64,000 nt of DNA from Prevotella sp. (lineage in GTDB: Bacteria; Bacteroidota; Bacteroidia; Bacteroidales; Bacteroidaceae). A program made the position numbers and the translations under genes. The DNA is taken from NCBI GenBank assembly GCA_016281815.1, contig JAEEJK010000075.1, positions 34,936-98,935 of the forward strand. The letters run 5' to 3'. Positions 1-8,915 of the stretch are shown here, in pieces. Each line of letters opens with the position of its first letter. Positions within the stretch are counted from its first letter, which is position 1. Under the pieces are notes generated by a model. It did not search any database and was not told the origin of the DNA. It saw only the letters and a program-made list of their open reading frames with translations.

Positions 1-150
1 GTGCTTGCCGCCATGCCGACAGACATTGCCGAGGTGATGACGCAAGGTAACAGTGATGCCGATGCCATCTACAATCTCAGCGGCATGCGTGTAGAGCGTG
101 CAGGCAAGGGTGTCTATATCGTGAACGGCAAGAAAGTAATCATCAAATAA
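1..150 (+). CDS. C-terminal end of a secreted protein with a Por/T9SS-like tail (partial)
   Basis: An open frame enters from the left edge and ends in TAA at 148-150, giving the last 49 residues of a longer protein. The end reads YNLSGMRVERAGKGVYIVNG followed by KKVIIK. This matches the short C-terminal signature (YNL-G-RV...GVYI-NGKK) found on many secreted Prevotella proteins, where it resembles the last strands of a type IX sorting domain. The body and function of the protein lie outside the window. The next gene starts 10 nt downstream on the same strand, so the two are probably cotranscribed. Confidence 0.75.
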   Translation: MLAAMPTDIAEVMTQGNSDADAIYNLSGMRVERAGKGVYIVNGKKVIIK

Positions 151-160
151 CGATCCGACA

Positions 161-811
161 ATGAGAAAGAAAATCATATATTTGGTTATGGCAATGATGT
201 GTCTTGCCAATGTCTCAAAGGCTGAGAATATCGGAGTCGATGACTTCAATATAACAGATGGCGACACCCTGCAGGTGGCCCTGAGACTCACCAATACGCA
301 TACCGACCTCACGGCTTTCAGCATGACCATGCAGTTGCCGGCAGGTCTGAAGTTGCTGGAGGCAATTCCCACTGGCAGATTTAAGGGACAGGTCACTATA
401 GGCAATCCCGACACAAGGGCATACAATATCTGTGGTCTCGACCTCGATTTTGGTACCATCACGGGTACGGAGGGTGACTTGCTCATGCTGAAGTTCACAG
501 CGGACAGGACTTTCCAAACCAGTAAGATCACTATCAGTGACATTGACTTCATCACTACAGGTCGTGAGCATGTCAAAGCAGAGAACACGACGTTCACCGT
601 CACTTCCGGCAACAAGCCATTGGGTATGCTCGGCGATGTCGATGGCAGTGGGGAAGTGAACATCACCGATGTGTTGGTCATTGTCGATTACGTGCTGGAC
701 AGAGTCCATACAACCTTCATCTTCAACAATGCGGATGTGAACAAAGACGGAGAGGTGAACCTGTCAGATGCCATCTTTATCGTCAATTCCTTCATCCTGC
801 ACAGGAACTAA
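161..811 (+). CDS. small secreted cohesin-like protein with C-terminal dockerin-type repeats
   Basis: The 216-aa product starts with a signal peptide (about residues 1-21, ending SKA). Residues ~22-150 read like a cohesin-type beta-sandwich: 'LQVALRLTNTHTDLTAFSMTMQLPAGLKLLE' style strands, then a late 'GDLLMLKFTA' strand. I base this on the pattern only. Residues ~157-213 contain two EF-hand-like dockerin repeats: GDVDGSGEVNITDVLVIVDY, then ADVNKDGEVNLSDAIFIVNS, with the D-x-N/D-x-D/S-G calcium loop. Cohesins and dockerins mediate protein-protein assembly in cellulosomes. Both on one small chain suggests a linker or self-associating surface component, which is inference. It follows the previous gene by 10 nt and precedes a terminator. 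Confidence 0.7.
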   Translation: MRKKIIYLVMAMMCLANVSKAENIGVDDFNITDGDTLQVALRLTNTHTDLTAFSMTMQLPAGLKLLEAIPTGRFKGQVTIGNPDTRAYNICGLDLDFGTITGTEGDLLMLKFTADRTFQTSKITISDIDFITTGREHVKAENTTFTVTSGNKPLGMLGDVDGSGEVNITDVLVIVDYVLDRVHTTFIFNNADVNKDGEVNLSDAIFIVNSFILHRN

Positions 812-873
812 ATCGTCTGAGGATGATTGAAGAACATTGACCGCCATTCATTAAATGGTGGTATAACAAAAAG

Positions 874-904
874 AGAGACGGAGCAATGCCCCGTCTCTTT
901 TTTT
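874..904 (+). terminator. intrinsic terminator after the cohesin/dockerin gene
   Basis: Stem AGAGACGG (874-881) pairs with CCGTCTCT (891-898), with a 9-nt loop and a run of T ending at 904. It lies 63 nt after the stop at 811. Confidence 0.8.
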
Positions 905-1031
905 GTTGCCATGAAGAATCCTCCGTTGCCATGAAGAATCCTCAGCCCCTCCCATTCTTCACTCTTCACTCTTCCCTCTTCCCTCTTCATTCTTCACTCT
1001 TCATTCTTCACTCTTCACTCTTCCCTCTTCC
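903..1031 (+). repeat. 17-bp doublet followed by a CTTCACT-type heptamer array
   Basis: A 17-bp motif (gttgccatgaagaatcc) occurs twice at 903-940. From about 951 to 1031 the sequence is a degenerate tandem heptamer with units CTTCACT, CTTCCCT and CTTCATT. The same unit recurs before the genes at 7101, 9244 and 9832. Apart from the terminator and a -7-like promoter box nearby, I see nothing else in the 812-1126 gap. Confidence 0.8.
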
Positions 1032-1071
1032 GCCGTGGTGAAAATGACATGTCTATTTGTTTTTTGCATAT

Positions 1072-1080
1072 TACCTTTGC
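1072..1080 (+). promoter_or_regulatory. possible Bacteroidota -7 box upstream of the capsid-like gene
   Basis: TACCTTTGC fits TAnnTTTGC and lies 47 nt before the ATG at 1127. The nearest TTTG (1056-1059) is only 12 nt upstream, so the -33 box is not convincing. Confidence 0.45.
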
Positions 1081-1126
1081 AACGTTTTCAGGATATTTTT
1101 TCAATAACTCTTAACAAACAAAACGT

Positions 1127-2602
1127 ATGCAAAAAATGAAAAACAGGATGAAGAACGTGCTGAGTCATCTCCCGCAGTTGGCTCTGCAGGGCGCAGCCCT
1201 TGTGGCAGGTGCCGACAGCGGCGTACTGATGGCCATGGCCTCCCTGCCCGACGGAGGTTCGACAAAGGGTGGGGCAGAACTCTACAAGGGAACCACCGAG
1301 CATCATACCACCGCCGGTGCTGAAGCGCTCCACCCAGCCAATCCCGACGGCATCATGACGGAGACGGCAGGCAGGACTTTCGACCCCGACATGTATCAGC
1401 GTGACATCGACGAGCGCATCACGCGCATCCGCCCCATGGCGACCCCCATCGACCAGATCTCACGCTATGCTACCGCACGCAAAGCCTCATCTTTTGAGGT
1501 GAAGTATTACAGTGTGGGTACAAGGCCGGTGAAGACGACGCTGGTGCAGGCCCTCCCGGCTTCTACCGGAGTCTCCGCAGCCATCCAGGTGGCAGACCCC
1601 GACATGTTCACCCTCGATGACACCATCCGTGTGGTGGGCAAAAAAGCCATCACCAACCACAAGGGTGCCGCCTATGACGCTGAAGACCCCCACACACCTG
1701 ACCTCGTGCTGTGTGTCTGTGGGAAGACATCCGAGGGACAGCCCATCGTCTATGCCGTCAACGGCCATGTCATCAACGGCCAGCCCATCGGCATCCCTGA
1801 ACTCGGCATCGGCACCGTGCTCATCCGAATGGGAAAGTCATGCGGAGAACTCGATGTGCAGACGGGAAGGTTCAACAACCTGCCCAGCAGCGAACTCCAG
1901 TACTGTCAGAATTTCATGGCCCAGATCGAGCAGTCCACTCTCGACAAGATCGCAGCCAAGGAAGTGGACTGGGGATTCTCCGACCTGGAGGAAGACAGCA
2001 TCTACGACATGCGTCTCGCCATGGAGAACTCCTTCCTCTTCGGTGACATGAATGTGGTGCACCACTCCGTCAAGGACGGTATGTCGCAGTGGTTCACCAA
2101 AGGTATCTGGTGGCAGGCAGGCAAGGACATTGAGGTGGGCTCGTACAACTCTCAGAAAGGGACCACCGTCATCACCGACAACGACCTGGTGGATATCTCC
2201 AAGGATCTTTTCGTGGGAACCGGCATCGGCAACAAGCGCAAGGTGCTGCTCTGCGGCTCAGAATTTCTCGCCGCCCTCTCCAAGATTGACAGCGACAAGT
2301 TCCGTCTGAAGGACACCGTCGAGATTTGGAACCTCAAATTCAAGTCGTGGGAGACCGATTTTGGCGAGATCCTCGCCATGCATGATGAACTTTTCGACCT
2401 CAACGGGATGGCAGACTGCGCCTTTGCCCTCGACCCTGAGTTCCTCACCAAGCGCACCCACCTGAGTTGGAGCCGAAACATCCTTGACCTGAAGAAAGCC
2501 GGTGTGCGCAACACCGATGCGGTGGTCATCCAGGAAATCAGTTGCCTCTATCTCCGCTATGCCAAGGCCCACGCACGTCTGAGACTCGCCCAAAATGTAT
2601 GA
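1127..2602 (+). CDS. phage major-capsid-like protein
   Basis: A 491-aa protein with no signal peptide or membrane segment. A low-complexity N-terminus (residues ~1-75) precedes a core beginning 'DERITRIRPMATPIDQISRY'. A 'TPIDQI' segment followed by mixed beta-rich sequence is typical of HK97-fold capsid proteins of tailed phages infecting Bacteroidales. Size, position as first gene of the block, and the following adaptor, spike, fibre, peptidase and holin-like genes support a capsid role. I saw no single diagnostic motif, so the family call rests on pattern and context. The usual portal, terminase and scaffold genes are not upstream; a host cohesin/dockerin gene and its terminator are. The next gene starts 2 nt after the stop. 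Confidence 0.5.
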   Translation: MQKMKNRMKNVLSHLPQLALQGAALVAGADSGVLMAMASLPDGGSTKGGAELYKGTTEHHTTAGAEALHPANPDGIMTETAGRTFDPDMYQRDIDERITRIRPMATPIDQISRYATARKASSFEVKYYSVGTRPVKTTLVQALPASTGVSAAIQVADPDMFTLDDTIRVVGKKAITNHKGAAYDAEDPHTPDLVLCVCGKTSEGQPIVYAVNGHVINGQPIGIPELGIGTVLIRMGKSCGELDVQTGRFNNLPSSELQYCQNFMAQIEQSTLDKIAAKEVDWGFSDLEEDSIYDMRLAMENSFLFGDMNVVHHSVKDGMSQWFTKGIWWQAGKDIEVGSYNSQKGTTVITDNDLVDISKDLFVGTGIGNKRKVLLCGSEFLAALSKIDSDKFRLKDTVEIWNLKFKSWETDFGEILAMHDELFDLNGMADCAFALDPEFLTKRTHLSWSRNILDLKKAGVRNTDAVVIQEISCLYLRYAKAHARLRLAQNV

Positions 2603-2604
2603 CT

Positions 2605-3117
2605 ATGATGAAGACCTACCGCGCCAAAAGCGAACTGAGTTTCAATGTGAGGATGGGCAGTGGCTACCGACACGTCGCCTTCGTCCCACATACGATGGGA
2701 GGGTCATCACTCACCACCGATGACCCGCAGTTGCAAAGCGCCATCGAGCAGCACCGCTTCTTCGGGACGCTCATCTCAGTGACAGTCATGCGCGAGGAGA
2801 AACCTCGGGTCGCACCGGCGACCTCCTTTCCCGTCAGCCAGAGCCCATCCACGGGCTCTGGCGATGGTCCGGCTTCAGGTCATCCCGCCTTGTCCTCCGA
2901 CCTCATTGCAGACGTTGGCTCAGCCGACGCCAATCTACAAGTGCTCTCCTTCTCCAGCCTTTTCGATGCGAGGGAATATATGGCCGATCAATGGGGCATC
3001 TCACGCACACATCTGCGATTTATTGAACAGATAAAGCGCGCTGCTTATGAGCATGGCTACGCCATCGAACTGGAAGGACAGCATCCCGAATCATCACTCT
3101 CATCTCCCTATCTATGA
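2605..3117 (+). CDS. hypothetical protein in phage-like operon
   Basis: A 170-aa protein whose start is chosen at the ATG 2 nt after the previous stop; a second ATG follows at once at 2608. Residues ~1-60 look structured ('SFNVRMGSGYRHVAFVPHTMGG'). Residues ~72-108 are a low-complexity linker rich in Ser, Gly, Pro and Ala, encoded by DNA that includes a perfect hairpin (2838-2861). Residues ~115-155 form a helical domain ('FDAREYMADQWGISRTHLRFIEQIKRAAYEHGYAIELEG'-like). I do not recognise the family. Translational coupling on both sides suggests a structural or morphogenesis role, such as head decoration or completion. The last 4 nt overlap the next start (ATGA). Confidence 0.55.
   Translation: MMKTYRAKSELSFNVRMGSGYRHVAFVPHTMGGSSLTTDDPQLQSAIEQHRFFGTLISVTVMREEKPRVAPATSFPVSQSPSTGSGDGPASGHPALSSDLIADVGSADANLQVLSFSSLFDAREYMADQWGISRTHLRFIEQIKRAAYEHGYAIELEGQHPESSLSSPYL
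2838..2861. repeat. perfect palindrome inside the coding sequence at 2605-3117
   Basis: A 9-bp stem, CCAGAGCCC / GGGCTCTGG, with a 6-nt loop (2847-2852). It encodes part of the Ser/Gly/Pro-rich linker and looks like an in-frame inserted element. Confidence 0.6.
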
Positions 3118-3320
3118 CCCATTGGAAAAACAAACCCGAGAAAAGGACTCCGTTCCTGGCGAGAGGCACCGGCCGCATCAGGGAAGTAGAGGAAACGGTG
3201 GATGAACTCCGCCAACAGATGTCAGCCTCTGGAACACAGGGCGACAGGCTTTGTTTTGTCACACAACTCCCCGCTGACCATGCCGACCATCCCGACACCA
3301 TCTACATCGTCTATGAATAA
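3114..3320 (+). CDS. small coiled-coil protein in phage-like operon
   Basis: A 68-aa basic then acidic protein whose start overlaps the previous stop by 4 nt (ATGA). Residues ~20-37 (RIREVEETVDELRQQM) are predicted helical or coiled coil. The C-terminus ends 'PDTIYIVYE', which resembles tail motifs of small phage head-fibre-like proteins. I cannot assign a function. Translational coupling with the preceding gene and 23 nt to the next make it a genuine operon member. Confidence 0.55.
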   Translation: MTHWKNKPEKRTPFLARGTGRIREVEETVDELRQQMSASGTQGDRLCFVTQLPADHADHPDTIYIVYE

Positions 3321-3343
3321 CCCTTCGTCCCCCAAACAAAGCC

Positions 3344-3964
3344 ATGAAATACAGTTTGTCACAGATCATCTCCGACACACGGATATGGACAGGGCACAAC
3401 CGTGAGGACAGGCAACTGATAGCCATTGGCGACCCTTATACCCTCTCACTCGATGAACTGATCCGTTCGAAAGTCGAGATAGCGGCACGGAATGTGCTTC
3501 TGGAAGCCCCGGCATCATTGCTCATGCCTGGTCATCCGATACACACACAACTGATATGGCAGGACTGTCAGGGAAGGGGTATAGCGATGCTGCCGTTGCC
3601 GGAAGACTTCCTGAGGTTGCTCTCTGTCAGACTCTCCGACTGGCGCCGTCCGGCCCGCATCATCTCCGATGACCACCCCGCCAGCCGCTGGCAGTCGAGT
3701 CCCTTTGCCGGCGTGAGGGGCAACCCTGCCCGGCCCGTGGCGGTCATCACTGCCACTCCCGCCGGCAGGGTGGCAGCACTCTACTCCTCCAAGGCCGGAC
3801 CGTCGGTAAGAGTCTTGCAAGCACAGTATGTGCCCACTCCCCGCATCACCGACGGATTCATCCGCCTGCCCGAAACTCTCTATCCAGAGGTGGTGGCTCG
3901 TATCGCCCATCTCACCATGCAATCCTACCAGTCTGACCCCATCTGCGGTCAGCACTGTGATTGA
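3344..3964 (+). CDS. phage head-tail adaptor-like protein
   Basis: A 206-aa soluble protein. The N-terminal half is helical ('LSLDELIRSKVEIAARNVLLEAP'). The middle is beta-rich ('LPLPEDFLRLLSVRLSDWRRPAR'), and the C-terminus ('LYPEVVARIAHLTMQSYQSDP') is helical again. This alternation, the length and the position between capsid-like and spike genes resemble head-tail adaptor or tail-tubular-A proteins of short-tailed phages. The call is by architecture and context, not by a diagnostic motif. It would connect the portal to the nozzle, and a nozzle-like protein is encoded far away at 28348-31050. Confidence 0.4.
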   Translation: MKYSLSQIISDTRIWTGHNREDRQLIAIGDPYTLSLDELIRSKVEIAARNVLLEAPASLLMPGHPIHTQLIWQDCQGRGIAMLPLPEDFLRLLSVRLSDWRRPARIISDDHPASRWQSSPFAGVRGNPARPVAVITATPAGRVAALYSSKAGPSVRVLQAQYVPTPRITDGFIRLPETLYPEVVARIAHLTMQSYQSDPICGQHCD

Positions 3965-4010
3965 CACTTTTTTAAAAAAGACTCAACCATTCTTTATAAC
4001 GACAGAACCC

Positions 4011-6773
4011 ATGAAAAACGATTCATCCAACAACCATCATCACCACCACCACTCCTGCCACTCAGGCGACCTCGACCTGTATGGCAACCTCAGGGTGGGA
4101 GGCCATGCGCTCTTCCAGCATCATGCCCTCGTCAAAGGCGACCTGCGCGTCGAGGGCGCGCTCAGTTGCCGGCATCTTGAGGGACACGACAAGGGACTCT
4201 TCATCAGCACGGAGGCACTGTATGCCGCTATCCCCTCACCACACATCGGCGACTGGGCTTTCGTGGCCAATGCCTCACGCCTGCAGTTATGGCAATGCCA
4301 GTCGGAGGGAGTATGGACACAGACAGAAGTGCCTGCCGATTTCTACTCCATGTTCAATCAGAAGACCACAGAAATCATGTCTGAACTCAACCGTATCGAC
4401 AGCGAGAACAAGCGACAGGAAGACAGCCTTGAGGACCTGTGGGCGCAGACCTCGGGCATGAAAGATGACCTCGGGCAGTTGGAAACCCGTCTCTCTCAGA
4501 CAGACAGCGTGGCGGTGAAGACCATTTCTGTCAACAATTCCCCCAAACTCCATCCGGATGACAGCGGAAACATAGACCTCGCATTGCCCACAGCATCGGG
4601 CGAAGGCGGCGCCGACTGGTCGGAGGCCATCACCGACCTGAGCGGTAGGTTGGGACAGGTGGAGTATCAGTTCAGCCGTGAGATCGGTATCATGGAAGCC
4701 TCGCTCGCCCAGACCCGGCAGGATGTGGCCAACCTGATGGAAACGGTGGGCGACGGCGATTTCTATGACTCGCCCAACGACCTGCTCCACCGCATCGAGG
4801 CTCTCAGTTCTGCCATCACTGATCTTCGTGAGGAGATGGCTCGGTTGGCCAGGGAAATCGCCGGTGGAGGCGATGAGGCGCCAGTACGGTTTGACGTGGC
4901 AAAAGGCAACCCCGGCGCATTCAGCATAGAGAACAGTCCGGAGGACATCACCGTCGAAATGGTGCGCAATGCTTATGCTGTCCCCGACCTCTATCCCGAT
5001 GCCCCTGTAGGACCAGAGCATGCGGGCACCCCGCATATCTGGACGGCTGCCGAGGTGGGGTTGGCGGAAGGCTCCACCGATGCCGTCGGCACGAACAACG
5101 TGACGAGGCTCAAGGCAGCGCTGGCCGATGTGAACTGCCTGGGAGTGAAACTCGACAGACAGTATCGCCTCAATGTGCCGTTCGCCGGCGACTCCGCCAC
5201 TGTTCCCAGTTCTTACATCAACGGGGTGAACACCAATAATGGAGGCAGCATCATCATCCCCCGCGACTTCGTCATCGACGGAGAGGTGAATGGGGAGGCG
5301 GTGGGAGGCTTCGTCAGCGGGGCACACTGGTCGGCATACACCACAGGCAAGAGCAACTTGTTCTATACGGAGCACTCGCTCAACCTGCGCAAGGTGCACA
5401 CCACCACCAACCATTCTGCAGGCGCTCCGTATGTCGCCTACTACATCGACTGCAGAAAAGGCATCGACCAACTTCAGGTCACAGACTGCGTGTTTGATGA
5501 CAACAACGGCAAGGGACGCAACTATATCGGGATGTATTTCGCCGATGAGGTGCCACATGCCGACTGGGTGCCAGTGGACAGCAACTGTGTCAACCACATC
5601 TATGTGGACGGATGTGTGAGTGAGGGCGACCTCATCTCCAACCTCAAATTGGCGTCACGTGTGGCCGAGTCCTTCCGCATCACCAACAACACCGTCACCG
5701 ACATCGTGGAGATGGGTGTCTGCTTCTCCACTGCCAACAACAGGAACTATTCCAACCTGATGGCCTACATGTCGTGCCCGCTCTGGTTGGCTGGCAACAG
5801 ATTCGAGGGAAAGAACGAACTGGTGAGGTCGTCGACGGATTATTACTGCGGTGCCCTGATAGAGAACAGCGTGCTCTACTCGCTGCACAACAGGTTTGAG
5901 AACTTCATTGCGGGTGAGTGCTATCTGGGCGGAGGAGGCACCAACAACGTGGCCACCTACGACGAGTACTTCAATGGGAGACAACTCTTTTTCGCCAACA
6001 ACACCTCTCTCAACATCGTTTACATGTCGATGTACAAGGCCAATTCAGGCTACCTGAAGGCGAAGGGCAACGGCTATATGCCATCCAACCTCGACGGCAC
6101 ACACCTGCCACTCACCAGATATTTTAAGAACAACAGAATGTTGCTCTGTCCGACCGACGTGGAGGCCGTCTGGAACGCGAGGACGTCCTCCGGCAGCGAC
6201 GACATCGACCACAGCGAGGAAAATCTCTCGCTCTCTGAAGTGATGACAATATTCATTGACGTATACACAGGAGCGCATCCTCTCAAGGACTTCATCTTCT
6301 CCGGCAACGAGGTGAACGCGCGTTGGAGCGGAACGGAGGGCGTGGATGACCCTGCCACGGGCAACATCATGGGAAGCCTGGAGTCTACAAGATGGTGGGC
6401 CACCCACTTCACCATCGAGGACAACACCTTCAGGGCTTCGCGTATCTCCTCTGTGCAATGGGGATACAAAAGCCATAACGGGGTGGCTTATACGTCCACG
6501 TGGCTTTTCCCACTCCAACTGGATGACTTCTGGGGCGCCACCTCTCTGCATGTGAGCGACAACGAGTTTCATGTGGCGGAGGACGAGACGGTGAACCTCT
6601 ATGTCTCACGCTACACACAGGCCACACAGGTCAGCGGAGTGCTACCGATCCCTTCGGACTATCTCTTCTCAGACAACGACATCACGCAGGGAAGCACGAT
6701 CCGCACCACCACGCTCTGCACCAATCCATGGGGCAGTCACGTCATCTGGGAATCGGTCGTGGGGGCCATATAG
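4011..6773 (+). CDS. phage tail-spike-like protein with beta-helix domain
   Basis: A 920-aa protein starting at ATG 4011. Residues ~8-13 are a natural six-histidine run. Residues ~20-100 contain 'GNLRVGG...VKGDLRVEG' followed by 'DKGLFISTEALYAAIPSPHIGDWAFVAN'-type sequence, an N-terminal virion-attachment module common in Bacteroidales phage fibres. Residues ~105-330 are helical or coiled coil. From about residue 350 the sequence consists of repeated short strands with Asn ladders ('FVIDGEVNGEAVGGF', 'VTDCVFDDNNGKGRNYIGMY', 'FRITNNTVTDIVEMGV'), as in right-handed parallel beta-helix spikes that bind or cut surface glycans. I identified no catalytic residues. The stop is followed within ~7 nt by a heptamer array. 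Confidence 0.65.
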   Translation: MKNDSSNNHHHHHHSCHSGDLDLYGNLRVGGHALFQHHALVKGDLRVEGALSCRHLEGHDKGLFISTEALYAAIPSPHIGDWAFVANASRLQLWQCQSEGVWTQTEVPADFYSMFNQKTTEIMSELNRIDSENKRQEDSLEDLWAQTSGMKDDLGQLETRLSQTDSVAVKTISVNNSPKLHPDDSGNIDLALPTASGEGGADWSEAITDLSGRLGQVEYQFSREIGIMEASLAQTRQDVANLMETVGDGDFYDSPNDLLHRIEALSSAITDLREEMARLAREIAGGGDEAPVRFDVAKGNPGAFSIENSPEDITVEMVRNAYAVPDLYPDAPVGPEHAGTPHIWTAAEVGLAEGSTDAVGTNNVTRLKAALADVNCLGVKLDRQYRLNVPFAGDSATVPSSYINGVNTNNGGSIIIPRDFVIDGEVNGEAVGGFVSGAHWSAYTTGKSNLFYTEHSLNLRKVHTTTNHSAGAPYVAYYIDCRKGIDQLQVTDCVFDDNNGKGRNYIGMYFADEVPHADWVPVDSNCVNHIYVDGCVSEGDLISNLKLASRVAESFRITNNTVTDIVEMGVCFSTANNRNYSNLMAYMSCPLWLAGNRFEGKNELVRSSTDYYCGALIENSVLYSLHNRFENFIAGECYLGGGGTNNVATYDEYFNGRQLFFANNTSLNIVYMSMYKANSGYLKAKGNGYMPSNLDGTHLPLTRYFKNNRMLLCPTDVEAVWNARTSSGSDDIDHSEENLSLSEVMTIFIDVYTGAHPLKDFIFSGNEVNARWSGTEGVDDPATGNIMGSLESTRWWATHFTIEDNTFRASRISSVQWGYKSHNGVAYTSTWLFPLQLDDFWGATSLHVSDNEFHVAEDETVNLYVSRYTQATQVSGVLPIPSDYLFSDNDITQGSTIRTTTLCTNPWGSHVIWESVVGAI

Positions 6774-6778
6774 GAAAG

Positions 6779-7100
6779 AATTAAGGATTAAGGATTAAGA
6801 ATTATGATTACTCCTGCAAAATGAAAGGAGTTTAGGAGTTTAGGAGTTTAGGAGTGTAGACATTACTCTTGCAAGTCATAGTCTATACAGACGATGAATC
6901 ATCAGTTCTATTGGCTTCGCCGATAGTTCTCACGCTCAGGAGAGAAAACAGTTTTCTTTCCTCTCGCTCAATCGAACTATTGTCTAAACTCCAAATCTCC
7001 TAAACTCCAAAAAGTTGAGCAAATGCGAAACTTGAACATCACTCTTCACTCTTCACTCTTCACTCTTCACTAAAATAACTCTTCACTCTTCACTTAAATC
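6779..7100 (+). promoter_or_regulatory. modular intercistronic element, copy 1 (micro-ORF core plus repeat arrays)
   Basis: In order: an ATTAAGG/ATTAAGA heptamer array (6779-6803); micro-ORF ATG ATT ACT CCT GCA AAA TGA (6804-6824, MITPAK); a TTTAGGAG octamer array (~6826-6857); a ~125-bp core with nested inverted repeats (~6858-6986); the inverse octamer array CTCCTAAA; and CTTCACT heptamers (~7039-7094) ending 6 nt before the ATG at 7101. The stretch is nearly identical to 8914-9243. No TAnnTTTGC promoter is evident, so it is probably transcribed through. Confidence 0.75.
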
Positions 7101-8915
7101 ATGCCAACAATCAAGAAATTTGTAAAAAACGGAATTGAGTATCTCGCACCGCAGGGTGAGCGAGGTCCCCAGGGCATTCAAGGTCCCCAGGGTATTCAAG
7201 GTCCCCAGGGCATTCAAGGTCCCCAGGGCGACAGTGTGTTGGTCGGTGGGGGAGACCTTCCGCTGACACATGTGCTGGGCAACGACAGCACCAAGGCCAT
7301 GTCACAGAAAGGCGTGACAGATGCCGTTTCGATAGAAAAAGACACCATCCTCTCCTCTACACTCCCTGTACAGATGTGCAGCATCGGGTCATCCTCATGG
7401 TACCGAAACGGGTCTTCCGGGGCACAGCGACATGTCGCTGTGCCCGTCAGCCCCGGTCAGAAGGTGCGGCTGACAGTGTCGTCTACAGCAGGCTCTTACT
7501 ATGCCTTGCTGACATCCTCTTATGCTCCTCCTTACAACAACGGCAACGCCATTCCTTATGTGAGTGGCATGTCAAGGGACTCTGCCACGTCGGTCAACCC
7601 GTTTACGTTGGAGATTCCGGAAGGATGCGCATGGCTTGCCCTCAATTCTGTTGACGGGCAGGAAAACGAGTGCACATGGAGCATCGTGGTGATAGACAAC
7701 GTCAAGGCCCGCATCGGTGAGATGGAAGCCAAAGCGGCAGAACTGGAGGAGAATACCATGGCTGAGGTCGCTTTGGATACAGACAGTCTCATGGTGGTCG
7801 ACTGGTTCATCCAAAACAATGGAAAATGGGGAATGGGATTAGGCCGGTGGCAATGCAAGTTGACAGACATCTCCAGATATAGGGGTGAACAACTCATCGT
7901 CACCAAAAATCCCAATGGGAGTGGCCATTTCGCCTTCCTCAAGAGCGAAACGAGGTCCAACAATTCCATTCCTGACTTTTGTGACGGACAGAGCAAGGTG
8001 GTGGTGTCGGCTTCCACGAGTCCAGTGACAGTGACTGTTCCGAATGATGCCAACCTGCTCTATCTTTTCGCCAACAACGACGGAACCGATGTCACACCGG
8101 AGGTGGTCGTGAGAAGAAGCGCCGTCGAGTTGCTGACGGATTTCCTCGCGGATTTCAAGTCCACCATGCCAGTCAGACTGCGCATCGCCCATTGGAACCT
8201 GGGGCATTTCTCACAGGGCACGTCATACGACACCACCATCACCCATGAGGACTATGCTGCCATGCGCCAGAAATGGGCAGAGCGCATCAATGCCATCGCC
8301 GCCGATATCTTCCTGAGTTGTGAATACAACACCAACATGGTCAACGAAGGCGACGGCCAGCAGGCCATCAACACCCAGCAGGTTCTCTTTGGCCAGTATG
8401 CTCATGCGTACATCGGGAGCAGACCCTCTGCCAACAGTTATATGCAGGCGGCGATGTTCTCCAACCTACCGATACGGAACATCAGGCAGGTGACGTTTCC
8501 GCAGACCGTTCAGGCAGGGCGTTACTATCAGGTGGGTGACCTGCGCATCGGCAGCACACTCATCAAAGTGGTGGAGACACACCTTGACTGGAGTCAGGGC
8601 AGCAATGGCGCTGCCTACCGTGCGGCGCAGATACAGAAACTCATTGCTGACTTTGCCAACTGCTCTCATGTGATCATCGCAGGTGATTTCAACGTGGACA
8701 GCATCAGCGAGTACGATGCATTCGCTGAGGCCGGCTATTCGATGGCCAATCACGGATACCTGGGGCGCATCAACACCTATCCTGCCGGAAGCCCCACCGC
8801 AGGTCTCGACAACATCCTGTGCAAAGGCTTCGCCATCAACGGCATCCATGTCGTAGACGACCCAGAACTGTCCGACCACTGCGCCATATATGCTGAATTA
8901 TGGATTAAGAATTAG
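7101..8915 (+). CDS. collagen-like fibre fused to an endonuclease/exonuclease/phosphatase domain
   Basis: A 604-aa protein. Residues ~18-44 are Gly-X-Y collagen repeats (GPQGIQ units). Residues ~50-70 hold 'LGNDSTKAMSQKGVTDAV', a phrase characteristic of Bacteroidales phage tail fibres. Residues ~75-350 are beta-rich with a short helical stretch. Residues ~354-604 are an EEP-fold domain: 'RIAHWNLGHF', 'FLSCEYN' (metal Glu), 'VVETHLDWS', 'IAGDFNVD' (D529, N531) and the C-terminal 'LSDHCAIYAEL' (D592/H593), so the catalytic set looks complete. Substrate could be nucleic acid or a phosphoester on a lipid or sugar. The last residues (LWIKN) and stop are encoded by the start of an ATTAAGA array. 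Near-identical ~320-bp repeats flank the gene. Confidence 0.75.
   Translation: MPTIKKFVKNGIEYLAPQGERGPQGIQGPQGIQGPQGIQGPQGDSVLVGGGDLPLTHVLGNDSTKAMSQKGVTDAVSIEKDTILSSTLPVQMCSIGSSSWYRNGSSGAQRHVAVPVSPGQKVRLTVSSTAGSYYALLTSSYAPPYNNGNAIPYVSGMSRDSATSVNPFTLEIPEGCAWLALNSVDGQENECTWSIVVIDNVKARIGEMEAKAAELEENTMAEVALDTDSLMVVDWFIQNNGKWGMGLGRWQCKLTDISRYRGEQLIVTKNPNGSGHFAFLKSETRSNNSIPDFCDGQSKVVVSASTSPVTVTVPNDANLLYLFANNDGTDVTPEVVVRRSAVELLTDFLADFKSTMPVRLRIAHWNLGHFSQGTSYDTTITHEDYAAMRQKWAERINAIAADIFLSCEYNTNMVNEGDGQQAINTQQVLFGQYAHAYIGSRPSANSYMQAAMFSNLPIRNIRQVTFPQTVQAGRYYQVGDLRIGSTLIKVVETHLDWSQGSNGAAYRAAQIQKLIADFANCSHVIIAGDFNVDSISEYDAFAEAGYSMANHGYLGRINTYPAGSPTAGLDNILCKGFAINGIHVVDDPELSDHCAIYAELWIKN

Noticed and set aside
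808..990. 60-aa minus-strand ORF after the cohesin/dockerin gene
   Set aside because: It spans a terminator and CTTCACT-type repeats and has no domain or start context.
4287..5597. Long minus-strand ORF opposite the spike gene
   Set aside because: GC-rich coding DNA leaves the opposite frame open by chance; the plus-strand protein has clear fibre and beta-helix features.
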